Positions 53,663 to 63,282 of a stretch of 64,000 nucleotides of DNA are shown one piece after another. The DNA is from JBEIHX01 sp040381075 (GTDB lineage Bacteria; Pseudomonadota; Alphaproteobacteria; Caulobacterales; Aquidulcibacteraceae). The stretch covers positions 1 to 64,000 of the forward strand of contig JBEIHX010000006.1 in the NCBI GenBank assembly GCA_040381075.1, given 5' to 3'. The notes beneath the pieces were generated by a model that made no database searches, was not told the DNA's origin, and worked only from the letters and a program-made list of their open reading frames with translations. Both the position numbers and the translations under genes were made by a program. Position 1 is the stretch's first letter. Every line of letters begins with the position of its first letter.

Positions 53663-54544
53663 TCATGCCTCTACCACCTCCACAAGCGTGCCGTCTGGGG
53701 CGCACAGCACTCCCGAGCGGCGTCCGGCGTAGACGACACCATCCAGGCGAGCTGGCGGCGAGATCCACTCACCCCTGATCGCGTCAAACTCGGGATGCAA
53801 GAGGGTGCACATCGCCACGCCTGGCGGCAGCGCGCCTGCATGGCGCGGACGCGGCGTGGCTTCCGGCGGATACTGATCCGTCTCAAGAAAGACGTCGCGT
53901 TCATGGACCAGGGTGGAGATTGTGAATTTCTGCTCCAGTGGCGTTGCGAAGCTCTTCGCCAGCATGGTGTAGACGATGTCCATCTCGCGCCCTGCCTGAA
54001 GCTGCAGAACATCGCTGAACCAGGCGTTGCTGGCGCGCATGTCCGAGCACGCCAGCACCAGGATGAACAGACAGTCGATCAGGCCCTGGGCACGCGGCAG
54101 ATCATAGGCCGGCAAGTCGCTGCGGATCTGTGTCAGATAGACGATCTCCTGATCCGGGCCCTGAACCTGCATCGGGATGATCGCCGGCAGACCGTCAAGT
54201 TCACGGGGAGGGCCGATGATTTCAAACGGGCTCTTTTGCATCCGGTCGTTTACGGCGAAGACGTCACTGACGCAGATCTCGATCGCCGCCCACCCAAAGG
54301 TGCGCAGAGGGCGATACTCCTGTGGCGCAATCCCTTCCACGAAGCGCAGATAGATCTCGCGCCCGCTTGCGGGGCCCATGGTGATCATGCGCGCGCCAGC
54401 ACTCGCCGGCGCCCCCCAGGCAGTCGCCAACGCGTCTGACACGCGGCGCTCTTCAACTGTCCGGTAGTCCAGGAATTCGCGGTATCGCGCCGCGGTTGCA
54501 TCGACGTCTTCCACCGTTACCGTCGCAGCCCGTAAGAGTCGCAT
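53663..54544 (-). CDS. VOC-family protein with two glyoxalase-like modules
   Basis: A 293-aa protein with two vicinal-oxygen-chelate halves: LLRAATVTVEDVDATAARYREFL near the start and LVLACSDMRASNAWFSDVLQL near residue 170. VOC proteins include dioxygenases, isomerases and lyases that use a metal; no definite metal triad can be assigned by eye. ATG 54544 follows GGAAGAG. The longer frame would begin inside a 12-bp tandem repeat and encode ERPTERPTER, so I reject it. Confidence 0.85.
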   Translation of the reverse strand: MRLLRAATVTVEDVDATAARYREFLDYRTVEERRVSDALATAWGAPASAGARMITMGPASGREIYLRFVEGIAPQEYRPLRTFGWAAIEICVSDVFAVNDRMQKSPFEIIGPPRELDGLPAIIPMQVQGPDQEIVYLTQIRSDLPAYDLPRAQGLIDCLFILVLACSDMRASNAWFSDVLQLQAGREMDIVYTMLAKSFATPLEQKFTISTLVHERDVFLETDQYPPEATPRPRHAGALPPGVAMCTLLHPEFDAIRGEWISPPARLDGVVYAGRRSGVLCAPDGTLVEVVEA

Positions 54545-54553
54545 CTCTTCCAG

Positions 54554-54589
54554 CCTTTCCGTTGGCCTTTCCGTTGGCCTTTCCATCGG
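54554..54589. repeat. 12-bp tandem repeat, three units
   Basis: CCTTTCCGTTGG occurs twice exactly (54554, 54566) and once with two changes (CCTTTCCATCGG, 54578). It lies directly upstream of the VOC gene start. Confidence 0.9.
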
Positions 54590-54697
54590 CCCTGGTCAGG
54601 GTCTTGATTCGGGCCTTGCTTCCCGCCTGGTCTGGGGCCGGTTTGGCCGGCGCCGGAAAGCGTATAGACTGAGCGCGCTCAGGCAAGGAGGCGGCCG

Positions 54698-55000
54698 ATG
54701 GCGGCATACATGATCATAGCGGCCCGCATCTCAAACAGAGACGCCTTCTTGAAGGGCTATGGCGCTGTGGCAGGTGAACTCGTGGAGCGCCATGGCGGGC
54801 GCTATCTGTTGCGTGCGCCTGGAGCGCTGGCGCTTGAGGGGGACTGGGGCGACGGCTGTTCGATCGTGATTTCCGAATGGCCCGACATGGCGACGCTGCG
54901 CCGTTTCTGGGACAGCGACGACTACAATGCGGCCCGCAAGCTGCGCGAAGGCATCGCCGACGTGCGCGTGTGGGCGATCGAAGCTCCTCCGTTCGCCTAG
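54698..55000 (+). CDS. DUF1330 domain protein
   Basis: A 100-aa dimeric alpha-beta barrel-like protein: YMIIAARISNRDAFLKGYGA, HGGRYLLRAPGALALEGDW, then VISEWPDMATLRRFWDSDDYN are the DUF1330 blocks. No enzymatic role is known; the fold resembles small monooxygenase-like (ABM) proteins. It converges on the phosphodiesterase gene with a 4-bp overlap. Confidence 0.92.
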   Translation: MAAYMIIAARISNRDAFLKGYGAVAGELVERHGGRYLLRAPGALALEGDWGDGCSIVISEWPDMATLRRFWDSDDYNAARKLREGIADVRVWAIEAPPFA

Positions 55001-56004
55001 CGCCCGCGGCATTGCTGCGCTGCGGTCTCGTCGGCGCTGATCGCCTCGCCAGCCGCGATCGGCGCGCCGGACGCGATCACATCGACGCCTCGGCTGATGA
55101 GATGGCCGTACTCCGACCGGTCGCCATCTGCGCCATACACATCGTCAAGGCGCGTGCCCGGGTCGCCAAGGGTTCCGAAGTTCACTTCGACCCCTCGTGC
55201 GGACAGAGCGGCCCAGAGTTCCGGGTCAGGCCGTCCCGCGCCGGTCCAGGCGATCACGCGCGCCAGATCCACGCCGCGTGCGGCCAGTTGGTCCAGGTCC
55301 TCGATACGCGACACGCCCACACTCAGCATCAGGTCTGGCGCCAGGGCGTGCAGGGTCAGCGCCTGCTCTCGTGTATAGGCGATCAGCACGACGCTTCGCT
55401 CCGCCCCGGCAGCCCTTACCGCGCCGATGAGCGCGCCCGCGAAATCGCGATAGTCCTGCTCAGGGTCAGGTCCGCCGAGCGGCGGCTTGGGGTCAAGAAA
55501 CAACACCGCCCGACCGCGCGCCCAGGCAAGCGCAGTCGCGAGCGCTGTAGGCCTTTCATCCGTCGCACGTCCCTGCGCGTCTTTCAGGCGCAGTCTGGAG
55601 ATCTCCGCCCAGGATTGCTCGGCCACGGGGCCTGCGCCGGTTGTGGTGCGGTCAAGCGTGCGGTCATGGTGCAGGAACAGCACGCCATCGCGGCTGACGC
55701 TCACATCGGTCTCCAGCACCGCAGGCATCCGGTTGGTGGTCGCCCTGAACGCGGCGAGACTGTTTTCTGGCCGGCCGTCGCCCGGGCCGCCCCGGTGGGC
55801 GGACACGACGCCGCCGGCAAGGCGCAGGCAGTCCCACCACGCCGCCGCGTCATGGGAGGGCGCGCCGAGCGGGACGCTGCGCGTGTCCCGCGGCTTGGCG
55901 GCGCCGCCAGGCACGGCGAAGGTCGCGGGAGGGGCGATGTTTCCGGAGGCGGCTGCACACCCAGCCGCCAGAGCCAGGAGGGCGGCCAGAGATGTCCGAA
56001 GCAT
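54997..56004 (-). CDS. Glycerophosphodiester phosphodiesterase, lipoprotein
   Basis: A 335-aa GDPD-family enzyme hydrolysing deacylated phospholipids to glycerol 3-phosphate and an alcohol. The N-terminal LAALLALAAGCAAASG is a lipobox signal. Catalytic residues are in VSAHRGGPGDGRPENSLAAF (about residues 65-84), LETDVSVSRDGVLFLHHD and LFLDPKPP. ATG 56004 starts the signal peptide; the longer frame is a shadow. Confidence 0.92.
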   Translation of the reverse strand: MLRTSLAALLALAAGCAAASGNIAPPATFAVPGGAAKPRDTRSVPLGAPSHDAAAWWDCLRLAGGVVSAHRGGPGDGRPENSLAAFRATTNRMPAVLETDVSVSRDGVLFLHHDRTLDRTTTGAGPVAEQSWAEISRLRLKDAQGRATDERPTALATALAWARGRAVLFLDPKPPLGGPDPEQDYRDFAGALIGAVRAAGAERSVVLIAYTREQALTLHALAPDLMLSVGVSRIEDLDQLAARGVDLARVIAWTGAGRPDPELWAALSARGVEVNFGTLGDPGTRLDDVYGADGDRSEYGHLISRGVDVIASGAPIAAGEAISADETAAQQCRGR

Positions 56005-56120
56005 GGGCGATCCTTTCAACAATCTCATAATCCGGCGCCGCCGACGCAGAACACTCATTGCGGGGAACAGGAAGCAGGATATGTTCTGCGCCAAACCGTC
56101 GCACCCTAAGGAGACGCCAT

Positions 56121-57749
56121 ATGTTCGGGTTGATGCAGGACTGGCCGCTGACCGTCGACAAGATTCTTGATCACGCCCGCATCAACCATGCGCATCGCGA
56201 AATCGTGACCCGCTCGGTCGAAGGTCCGATCACGCGCTCCACCTACGCAAAGGTGTTCGACCGGGCGAAACAGGTGTCAGCTGCGCTGATCCTGCGGGGG
56301 GTGCGGCTCGGCGACCGCGTCGCCACGCTCGCCTGGAACACCGAGCGCCACATCGAGACGTGGTACGGCGCCATGGGCATCGGGGCTGTGCTGCATACGC
56401 TTAATCCGCGACTGTTTCCCGAGCAGCTCGTCTACATAGCGAACCATGCGGAGGATAAGGTTCTGTTCTTCGATGCGACGTTCCTGCCGCTCGTCGAGGC
56501 GATCTCGGACAAACTGACGCATACCGAGTTGTTTGTTCTCTACGGCGCAAAGGGGGCCGCTGTCTCAACCAGGATCAAGAACCTGATCGCCTATGAGGAT
56601 CTGATTGACGGTCTTCCGATCGACGCGCCATGGGGCGGGTTCGATGAACGCACTGCCGCGGGATTGTGTTATACCTCCGGGACCACCGGCAATCCGAAGG
56701 GCGTGCTTTATTCCCATCGCTCCAATGTCCTCCACACCCTGCTCACGATGCAAAAGGATGCGATGGGGGTGAGCGCCACCGACACGATACTGCCTGTCGT
56801 GCCGATGTTCCATGCCAATGCATGGGGCGTTGCAATGAGTGCGCCCGCCTCTGGCGCCAAGCTTGTGATGCCTGGGCCGAAGCTCGATGGCGCATCGATT
56901 TTCGAATTGCTGGAGACCGAAAGGGTGACCTTTACGGCGGCCGTCCCGACAGTTTGGTTGATGCTTCTGCAATATCTCGAACAGACTGGCCAGCGTCCCA
57001 CAACCCTGAAAAAGGTCGTCATTGGCGGCGCTGCGGTGCCAGAAAAGACGCTGAGAGCCTTTGAAGACGTCTATGGCGTGGAAGTTGTCCATGCGTGGGG
57101 CATGACGGAGCTATCGCCGCTGGGCTCCCTGGGCGCCATGGTCCCGGAGACGCTCGCGATGGACCGCGAAGCCCAGGTCAAGATGAAGCTCAAGCAGGGT
57201 CGTGCGCCGTTCGGCGTGGAAATGAAAATCGTCGATGATCACGGCAAGGAGCAACCGCGTGATGGAAAGGCCTATGGTCGCCTTGTGGTGCGCGGTCCGG
57301 CGATAGCCAAAGGCTACTTCAAGGGGGAGGGCGGCAATCCTCTCGATGCAGACGGATTTTTTGACACCGGCGACGTTGCGACCCTTGATGGGCTTGGATA
57401 CATGCAGATCACCGATCGCGCCAAGGATGTTATCAAGTCGGGTGGCGAGTGGATCTCGACCATGGATATTGAGAACATTGCGCTTGGAGCGCCTGGCGTC
57501 GCCAATGCTGCGGTCATTGGTCGTCCACATCCCAAATGGGATGAGCGTCCGCTGCTGATCATCGAGCCGGCGCCAGGCGCGTCACCAACGAAAGAGCAGA
57601 TTCTATCCTACCTCGACGGCAAGATTGCCAAATGGTGGACGCCCGATGACGTGGTGAACGTGGAAAAGATCCCGCTCGGCGCCACCGGCAAGATCAACAA
57701 GCTGGCGTTGCGCGACATGTTCAAGGAGTACGTCCTGCCGACCGCGTAA
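56121..57749 (+). CDS. Long/medium-chain acyl-CoA ligase (AMP-forming)
   Basis: A 542-aa ANL-superfamily enzyme. The P-loop YTSGTTGNPKGVLYSHRS lies near residue 184; AWGMTELSPLGS, DGFFDTGDVATLD and DRAKDVIKSGGEWIS are the other core motifs, and the catalytic Lys is in LGATGKINKLALRD. It activates fatty or related acids to CoA thioesters. The subgroup resembles ligases of medium/long chains and DMSP-related DmdB, so the exact substrate is open. AAGGAGA precedes ATG 56121. Confidence 0.93.
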   Translation: MFGLMQDWPLTVDKILDHARINHAHREIVTRSVEGPITRSTYAKVFDRAKQVSAALILRGVRLGDRVATLAWNTERHIETWYGAMGIGAVLHTLNPRLFPEQLVYIANHAEDKVLFFDATFLPLVEAISDKLTHTELFVLYGAKGAAVSTRIKNLIAYEDLIDGLPIDAPWGGFDERTAAGLCYTSGTTGNPKGVLYSHRSNVLHTLLTMQKDAMGVSATDTILPVVPMFHANAWGVAMSAPASGAKLVMPGPKLDGASIFELLETERVTFTAAVPTVWLMLLQYLEQTGQRPTTLKKVVIGGAAVPEKTLRAFEDVYGVEVVHAWGMTELSPLGSLGAMVPETLAMDREAQVKMKLKQGRAPFGVEMKIVDDHGKEQPRDGKAYGRLVVRGPAIAKGYFKGEGGNPLDADGFFDTGDVATLDGLGYMQITDRAKDVIKSGGEWISTMDIENIALGAPGVANAAVIGRPHPKWDERPLLIIEPAPGASPTKEQILSYLDGKIAKWWTPDDVVNVEKIPLGATGKINKLALRDMFKEYVLPTA

Positions 57750-58043
57750 TCTGAGGCGCACCAGCTCCTCGCCCATGCGAAAGATCGCTGCGACGCCTGA
57801 TGCGCAGTGGATGCATTCACGCGGTCCGGCGCTGGCGTGCGGTGGCGCGCCACGCTGGGCCCCCGCACCATGTGGGCGGTTTTGTTGGTCAGGGACGGCC
57901 GGCGGTGCGCCCTCGGCGTGGGGCGCGCCAGCGTCCTTGCGGCCCCGGCGCGTGGGGGAGCAGTCGGCGCAGTCAGGCCGGTAACGCCCGTTCGATGTTT
58001 CTTTCTGTCTGGCGGCTGTGGCTGTCGGGGGGCTCGCTGTGAT

Positions 58044-58131
58044 GGGGCCTGGCTGGCAGGGGCCGGGCTGGCAGGGGCCTGGCTGGCAGGGGCCTGGCGG
58101 TAAAGGACCTGACTGCAGGGGCCTGGCAAGG
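58044..58131. repeat. 15-bp tandem repeat, four full units plus degenerate copies
   Basis: GGGGCCTGGCTGGCA-type units begin at 58044, 58059, 58074 and 58089 in exact 15-bp register, then decay (58104 onward). The unit resembles the array at 29466-29525: CCTGGCTGGCAGGGG against CTTGGGTGGCAGAGT agrees at 11 of 15 bases. Confidence 0.9.
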
Positions 58132-58340
58132 TCAGGGAGCCGGACGGCATGCCGGGCGCAGGAGCGCATTGATTGTGCGGGCGTTGGGACAAGGTCGCAG
58201 CCAGCCCGTGGCAGGAGCGGGAGTCGGGAGGACCATTGCAGAACAGCCTCCGGCGGGGGCGAGGCCCGTTTGGCCCCGGATCCTGCCTGTCGCTGAGCGG
58301 CGCGGTTTGCGTCACTGCAGGCCTCAAACGCCGCCGGCCC

Positions 58341-58370
58341 GCCAGGACCAGCCAGGACCAGCCAGGACCA
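58341..58370. repeat. Perfect 10-bp tandem repeat, three units
   Basis: GCCAGGACCA occurs three times without a mismatch, 115 bp before the rimO start. Confidence 0.95.
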
Positions 58371-58485
58371 GTTTGCGCGGATTTCAGGACGTTCTGCGCC
58401 GGCCCCACTGTCGCGACGCCTTTTCATTGGGCCCGTCCGGGCCTATCTCCGCGCGAACTGCAGCCCTTGCCATGTCGCAAAACCA

Positions 58486-59841
58486 ATGATTACGCGTGTC
58501 AAAACCCCGCCGAAGGTCGGCATCGTCAGCCTGGGTTGTCCAAAGGCCCTGGTAGACAGCGAGCGCATCGTGACCAGGCTTCGGGCCGAGGGATATGCGA
58601 TTGCGCCCGACTACGCGGGAGCGGACCTTGTGTTGGTCAATACCTGCGGGTTTCTGGACTCGGCCCGGGATGAGAGCCTCGCGGCGATCGGAGAGGCGAT
58701 CAACGAAAACGGCAGGGTGATCGTCACCGGCTGCCTTGGCGCAGAACCGGACATGATCCGCGCCCGTCACCCCAAGGTTCTGGCGATCACCGGCCCGCAG
58801 CAATACGAAAACGTCATGGCCGCAGTGCATGCTGCTGCGCCCCCTGTCCACGATCCGTATGTGGACTTGATGCCCCCGCAAGGCGTCAAGCTCACGCCGC
58901 GCCATTATGCCTATCTGAAGATTTCAGAGGGCTGCAACAACCGCTGCAGTTTCTGCATCATCCCGAAATTACGCGGCGATCTTGTCTCGCGCCCCGCACG
59001 CAATGTGCTGACTGAGGCTGAACAGCTGGTGGCTGCGGGCGTCAAGGAGCTGCTTGTCATCAGCCAGGACACATCTGCATACGGACTGGATATCGGATAC
59101 GCGCAAAGCCAATGGCGTGGTCGGCCCGTCAAGGCCAGGTTTTTCGACCTTGCTGAGGCGCTCGGTGATCTCGGTGTTTGGGTGCGGCTGCACTATGTCT
59201 ATCCCTACCCACACGTTGACGACGTTGTGCGACTGATGGCCGACGGAAAGATTACGCCCTATCTCGACATACCATTCCAGCATGCGAGCCCGAGGGTGCT
59301 CAAAGCCATGCGCAGGCCGGGCAATCAGGAAAAACTCCTGCAGCGGATTAAGTCCTGGCGGGAAATGTGCCCAGATCTTGCAATCCGCTCGACGTTCATT
59401 GTGGGGTTCCCCGGCGAAACCGAAGAAGATTTTCGGCATCTCCTCGACTGGCTGGGGGAAGCCCAGATCGATCGTGCAGGTTGCTTCAGGTATGAAAATG
59501 TAGAAGGCGCCCCTTCACGCGAGCTCGACGGGCATGTGCCCGAGGAGGTCAAGCAGGAGCGTTTCGAACGGTTCATGCAGGTCCAGGCCAGCATCTCGCA
59601 CGCTCGTGGGCGGCGCATGATTGGGCGTAAGATCGACGTTCTGGTTGATGCCGTGACTGAAAGCGGCGCAGTCGGGCGGTCGCATGCGGATGCGCCTGAG
59701 ATCGATGGTGTGGTCCACTTGGAATCGGCGCGCGGTCTTGCTCCGGGCGACATCGTCAAAGCCAGGGTGCACGCAGCCGATCAGTACGATCTCTGGGCCA
59801 AGCCTGAGACCCGGCGGGCAGGCGCGAAAGCAAAATCGTGA
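58486..59841 (+). CDS. rimO: Ribosomal protein S12 methylthiotransferase RimO
   Basis: A 451-aa radical SAM enzyme adding a methylthio group to an Asp of S12. VGIVSLGCPKALVDSERI is the MTTase N-domain (its Cys binds one cluster, with others in VNTCGFL and GCLGAEP). CNNRCSFCIIPKLRGDLVSR (about residue 149) is the radical SAM cluster. STFIVGFPGETEEDF and a C-terminal TRAM domain complete it. The gene overlaps the next by GTGA. Confidence 0.96.
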   Translation: MITRVKTPPKVGIVSLGCPKALVDSERIVTRLRAEGYAIAPDYAGADLVLVNTCGFLDSARDESLAAIGEAINENGRVIVTGCLGAEPDMIRARHPKVLAITGPQQYENVMAAVHAAAPPVHDPYVDLMPPQGVKLTPRHYAYLKISEGCNNRCSFCIIPKLRGDLVSRPARNVLTEAEQLVAAGVKELLVISQDTSAYGLDIGYAQSQWRGRPVKARFFDLAEALGDLGVWVRLHYVYPYPHVDDVVRLMADGKITPYLDIPFQHASPRVLKAMRRPGNQEKLLQRIKSWREMCPDLAIRSTFIVGFPGETEEDFRHLLDWLGEAQIDRAGCFRYENVEGAPSRELDGHVPEEVKQERFERFMQVQASISHARGRRMIGRKIDVLVDAVTESGAVGRSHADAPEIDGVVHLESARGLAPGDIVKARVHAADQYDLWAKPETRRAGAKAKS

Positions 59842-60782
59842 CTACGCCCGCCCTGCTTACGCAGCCCGGGGCGGCCTGGACGCGCTTCTGGGCGTGCGGG
59901 ACCCGGATGGCCTACTTTGATCACAGCCCTATGCGAGACGCCATCGAACATGTCTGGACCGAAGTGGCCGACGCACTTGCTCCCGGCGCCCGGGTCCTGG
60001 ATCTTGGGTGCGGCGCCGGGGCGGCGCTGATGGCGGTTGGCGTGGCGCTGTCGCGTTCAGGCGGATTTGCAAGCTTCAGCGGGGTTGACCTTGCTCGCCT
60101 GCCAGCGCCTGCGCCTGAGTTGGCGCAGGCCGACCTGCGCGGAGAAACCGACATCTGCGATCTGCCCTACGCGGATTGCAGCTTTGATCTGGCGCTCTCA
60201 CAGTTCGGTGCGGACAAGGCTTTGCCGGAGGCGCTGTCCGAGATCCGGCGGGTTGTTCGTCCCGGCGGGCGCATGACGTTGCTGCTTCATTTGCGTGATG
60301 GATCCGTCTGGCGCGATGCCGCCGAGCGCCTGGCGCGGCTTGACGCCATGTTTCGCCCGTGCGCCATTGTGGATGCCTCCGCAAGTCTCGCGTCGGCGCG
60401 GGTTGGCAATGATGCTGCAGTGGAGCAGGGCGCCCTGTGGGATGCCGCTTCGCAGGCATTCGCAGCGGCAGATGCAGCCACGCGCGGCGCACCTCGCGAC
60501 GATGCTGCGCGCCAGATGCTGCGCGATCTGTCGGTCGTTTGGCGCGCACGCGAAACGATCGGAGATGTCGCGGCGAAAGAAGCCCAAGAGGAATTATTCG
60601 CAGAAACAGCCGCCTATGCCCGCCGGCTTGCCGATTTTGTGGGCGCCGCCCGCGATGGGCCGGCGGTCGACGATCTGGCCCAGGGCGTGCAGCGGCTCTT
60701 CGGGGGCGCGTGCGCCGTCGCTGAGGTGCACGCTGGCGGGACACCGTTCGCCTGGCGATTGGACGCGGTCCGTTCTGCCTGA
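59838..60782 (+). CDS. Class I SAM-dependent methyltransferase-like protein
   Basis: A 314-aa protein with motif I VLDLGCGAGAALMAVG (about residues 53-68), an acidic strand-2 end (FSGVDLARL), DLPYADCSFDLALSQFGADK and EIRRVVRPGGRMTLLL. GTG 59838 overlaps the rimO stop, so expression is coupled. Substrate unknown; a ribosome or tRNA role is possible but not shown. Confidence 0.85.
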   Translation: MTTPALLTQPGAAWTRFWACGTRMAYFDHSPMRDAIEHVWTEVADALAPGARVLDLGCGAGAALMAVGVALSRSGGFASFSGVDLARLPAPAPELAQADLRGETDICDLPYADCSFDLALSQFGADKALPEALSEIRRVVRPGGRMTLLLHLRDGSVWRDAAERLARLDAMFRPCAIVDASASLASARVGNDAAVEQGALWDAASQAFAAADAATRGAPRDDAARQMLRDLSVVWRARETIGDVAAKEAQEELFAETAAYARRLADFVGAARDGPAVDDLAQGVQRLFGGACAVAEVHAGGTPFAWRLDAVRSA

Positions 60783-60842
60783 AAACCCGCCTGCCTGACG
60801 CAAATCCCAGATGCGCCGGCTCCCCTGAGCTGCTGGCTGCTG

Positions 60843-61970
60843 CTAGCCGCCGGTCGCTGCGCGTGCGGTCTTCATTTCCGCCGCCCGCTGTTCGACGAGC
60901 CCAACAATGTGGTCGATCATGTCGCCATTGGCGACGTTATGGTCCGCTCGCCCGGACACGTACATCTTGCCGACGCCCGCGCCGCCGCCTGTAAAACCCA
61001 GATCGGTCATGAGCGCTTCTCCAGGGCCGTTCACCACGCACCCGATAATGGAGAGCGATATCGGCTCCTGGATGTGCGCCAGGCGCTCGTCGAGCGCCTC
61101 CACCGTCTTGATGACATCAAAACCCTGCCGTGCGCATGAGGGGCACGCGATGATGGTGACGCCACGTCGGCGCAGGCCAAGGCTTTTCAGGATATCGTAG
61201 CCGACCTTGATCTCTTCCACCGGATCAGCGGACAACGAAACCCGGATGGTGTCTCCGATGCCGGCCCACAACAGTGATCCGATCCCAATCGATGATTTGA
61301 CTGTTCCAAGGCGCTGAGCGCCAGCTTCCGTCACCCCCAGATGTAGTGGGCAGTCGATCGCCTCGGCCAGACCCTGATAAGCCGCGACCGTCAAGAACAC
61401 GTCAGACGCCTTCACGCTGATCTTGAATTCGTGAAAGTCCAGATCCTGCAGGAGCCGGGCGTGCAGAAGCGCGCTCTCCACCATGGCTTCGGGGCATGGC
61501 TCGCCAAACTTTTCCAGCAGATGGCGTTCGAGCGACCCCGCGTTGACGCCGATGCGGATAGCACAGCCATGATCGCGGGCGGCCTGAACCACTTCGCGCA
61601 CGCGATCATGACTGCCGATGTTTCCTGGATTGATGCGCAAGCATGCCGCACCTGCAGCGGCGGCTTCCAGCGCCCGTTTGTAGTGGAAGTGGATGTCGGC
61701 CACGAGCGGCGCCTTCGCCGCCTTGGCGATCGTCCTGAACGCTGCCGTTGATTCCTCATCGGGGCAGGAAACACGGATGATATCCGCGCCGGCCTCCTCC
61801 AGCCGACGGATCTGGTCAATGGTGGCGGCTGCATCCTGCGTCGGGGTGTTCGTCATCGACTGGACCGAGATCGGGGCGTCTCCCCCGACTTCAACCGATC
61901 CAACCCGAATCTTTCGGCATGCCCGACGCTGGATGGCGCGCCAGGGACGAACATGATCAATCGCGTGCAT
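60843..61970 (-). CDS. ispG: 4-hydroxy-3-methylbut-2-enyl-diphosphate synthase (IspG/GcpE)
   Basis: A 375-aa 4Fe-4S enzyme of the MEP isoprenoid pathway. VGGDAPISVQSMTNTPTQDA is the N-terminal block, and LVADIHFHYKRALEAA and RINPGNIG form the TIM barrel. Cluster ligands are in ACPSCARQGFDV and IGCVVNGPGEA. Length is typical for the single-domain bacterial form. It lies downstream of the RodZ-like gene on the same strand, with 142 bp between. Confidence 0.96.
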   Translation of the reverse strand: MHAIDHVRPWRAIQRRACRKIRVGSVEVGGDAPISVQSMTNTPTQDAAATIDQIRRLEEAGADIIRVSCPDEESTAAFRTIAKAAKAPLVADIHFHYKRALEAAAAGAACLRINPGNIGSHDRVREVVQAARDHGCAIRIGVNAGSLERHLLEKFGEPCPEAMVESALLHARLLQDLDFHEFKISVKASDVFLTVAAYQGLAEAIDCPLHLGVTEAGAQRLGTVKSSIGIGSLLWAGIGDTIRVSLSADPVEEIKVGYDILKSLGLRRRGVTIIACPSCARQGFDVIKTVEALDERLAHIQEPISLSIIGCVVNGPGEALMTDLGFTGGGAGVGKMYVSGRADHNVANGDMIDHIVGLVEQRAAEMKTARAATGG

Positions 61971-62112
61971 GCGCGCCTCATTTTTCGGACTGCGCCAAGA
62001 CTAGAAAACGCGGGTAGAAATTGAAACCGCTGTGCTGTCGCAGCTCTGTGCCGACGACGCAAGGCCCTGGAGGCGCCGCTCTGGCGTCGCCCTGTTCAGG
62101 CCGATCGGGACC

Positions 62113-63174
62113 TTAATTGGTGGCGGTGGATGGTGAGGATGCGGCGCCGGCGACGGCCTGCTCGGCTGCTGCCCGGGCTGCGCGCGCCTGCGCCACCGCT
62201 TCATCGATCCGCCAGCCTTGCAGCTCAACGCCCGGCTGCGCCAGCAGGCCGAGCGGATGGCCGTCGATATAGACTTCGAAGGCATCTCCCTGGCCGGCGT
62301 CTACATAAAGCGTCCAGCCTTCGCCGGCATGGGGATAGTAGACTTCGCCCTTGCGCAGCTTGCGATCCAGATAAATGGATCCGTCGGCCCCGCGAGCCTC
62401 AAGACGCGCGTCACGCAGCGCCCGCACGGCGACTTCCGATTCAATTCGTGCAGCGGGCGCTGCCACTCCTGGTCGGTTGAGGTCAGTCCACTCCGTATCG
62501 GCAGTCCGCTGGACGGCCGCCGGGTGCATGATGGCGCGCACGCCAAACCACAGGGCGGCGCCGAGCAGAATGACGATAAGGGCCGCGTGAGGGGCCATAC
62601 GTGTGCCGAGCGGCTTCACCGGCTGTTTTGCAGAAACCGCCTGCGGCGCTTCAAAGAGCACTGTGGATTCCTGCCGGAAGCGCTCGAGAACACTCGTTTC
62701 ATCAAGTTTCAAGACCCGGGCATAGGTTCGAAGAAAGCCTGGCACATACCCCGCGCCCGGAATCGCTTTGAAGTTCATCACCTCGAGAGCCTGCAGGTAG
62801 TCGACACGAATTCCCGTCGCCTTGAAGACGTCCTCCAGGGACAGGCCCATCGCCAACCGGCGTCGCCGCAACGCCTCTCCAGCCGTCGAAGCGAGGTTGT
62901 CCGTGTCGTGCGCCAGGTTTGCCGGCTGTGTTGCTGTCCGGGTTGCTGTCTGGGTTGCGGTACCGGTGCTTGACTCGCCCCTGCCCTGGTCGCCTGCCTG
63001 GAGGTCCGGCGCCTGCACGCCTGGCGTGGATGTGTGCGTCGGTCCGCCAGCCGGCACGGTGGCGGCGCTGCGTTGCGCCGGCTCCTCAGCCTCGGCCGCA
63101 GCCAGCTCCGCCGTTTCCGCGACCGCCCCATCGCTGCGATCGCCCTCGTCGAATGTCTCAGCCATTCGCGCCAT
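62113..63174 (-). CDS. RodZ-like protein: HTH_25, single TM, DUF4115
   Basis: A 353-aa protein. A low-complexity acidic N-terminus is followed by an Xre-like helix-turn-helix (GEALRRRRLAMGLSLEDVFKAT, about residues 103-125, then GYVPGFLRTYARVLKLDE). One TM helix is near residue 205 (AALIVILLGAALWF). A C-terminal DUF4115-like periplasmic domain contains IYLDRKLRKGEVYYPHAGEGW. RodZ links MreB to the cell wall in rods. ATG 63174 or 63165 fits. It lies between ptsP and ispG, all on the minus strand. Confidence 0.86.
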   Translation of the reverse strand: MARMAETFDEGDRSDGAVAETAELAAAEAEEPAQRSAATVPAGGPTHTSTPGVQAPDLQAGDQGRGESSTGTATQTATRTATQPANLAHDTDNLASTAGEALRRRRLAMGLSLEDVFKATGIRVDYLQALEVMNFKAIPGAGYVPGFLRTYARVLKLDETSVLERFRQESTVLFEAPQAVSAKQPVKPLGTRMAPHAALIVILLGAALWFGVRAIMHPAAVQRTADTEWTDLNRPGVAAPAARIESEVAVRALRDARLEARGADGSIYLDRKLRKGEVYYPHAGEGWTLYVDAGQGDAFEVYIDGHPLGLLAQPGVELQGWRIDEAVAQARAARAAAEQAVAGAASSPSTATN

Positions 63175-63282
63175 CACGCCCAATCCACACCAAACGCCGG
63201 AGGCAATGTCTGTCCGGTCGCAAGAACCATGCCGGCGGAGCGTGCGTACAGTGCCGGGAATCACGGCCGCCGGAAGCCGATT

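Larger units (their letters stand above)
57750..58485. other. Spacer (about 735 bp) rich in tandem repeats, no gene supported
   Basis: The space between the acyl-CoA ligase gene and rimO. Minus-strand frames stay open across it, but their proteins consist of GPCQP or APASQ repeats produced by the 15-bp array, with no start signal I trust. Two repeat arrays are listed separately. Confidence 0.55.

Noticed and set aside
58044..58131. A CRISPR array
   Set aside because: Units are 15 bp with no unique spacers between them, and no cas genes are in the window.
57603..58427. Minus-strand frames encoding GPCQP or APASQ repeats
   Set aside because: They arise from the 15-bp array and overlap the acyl-CoA ligase gene antisense; no start signal is convincing.
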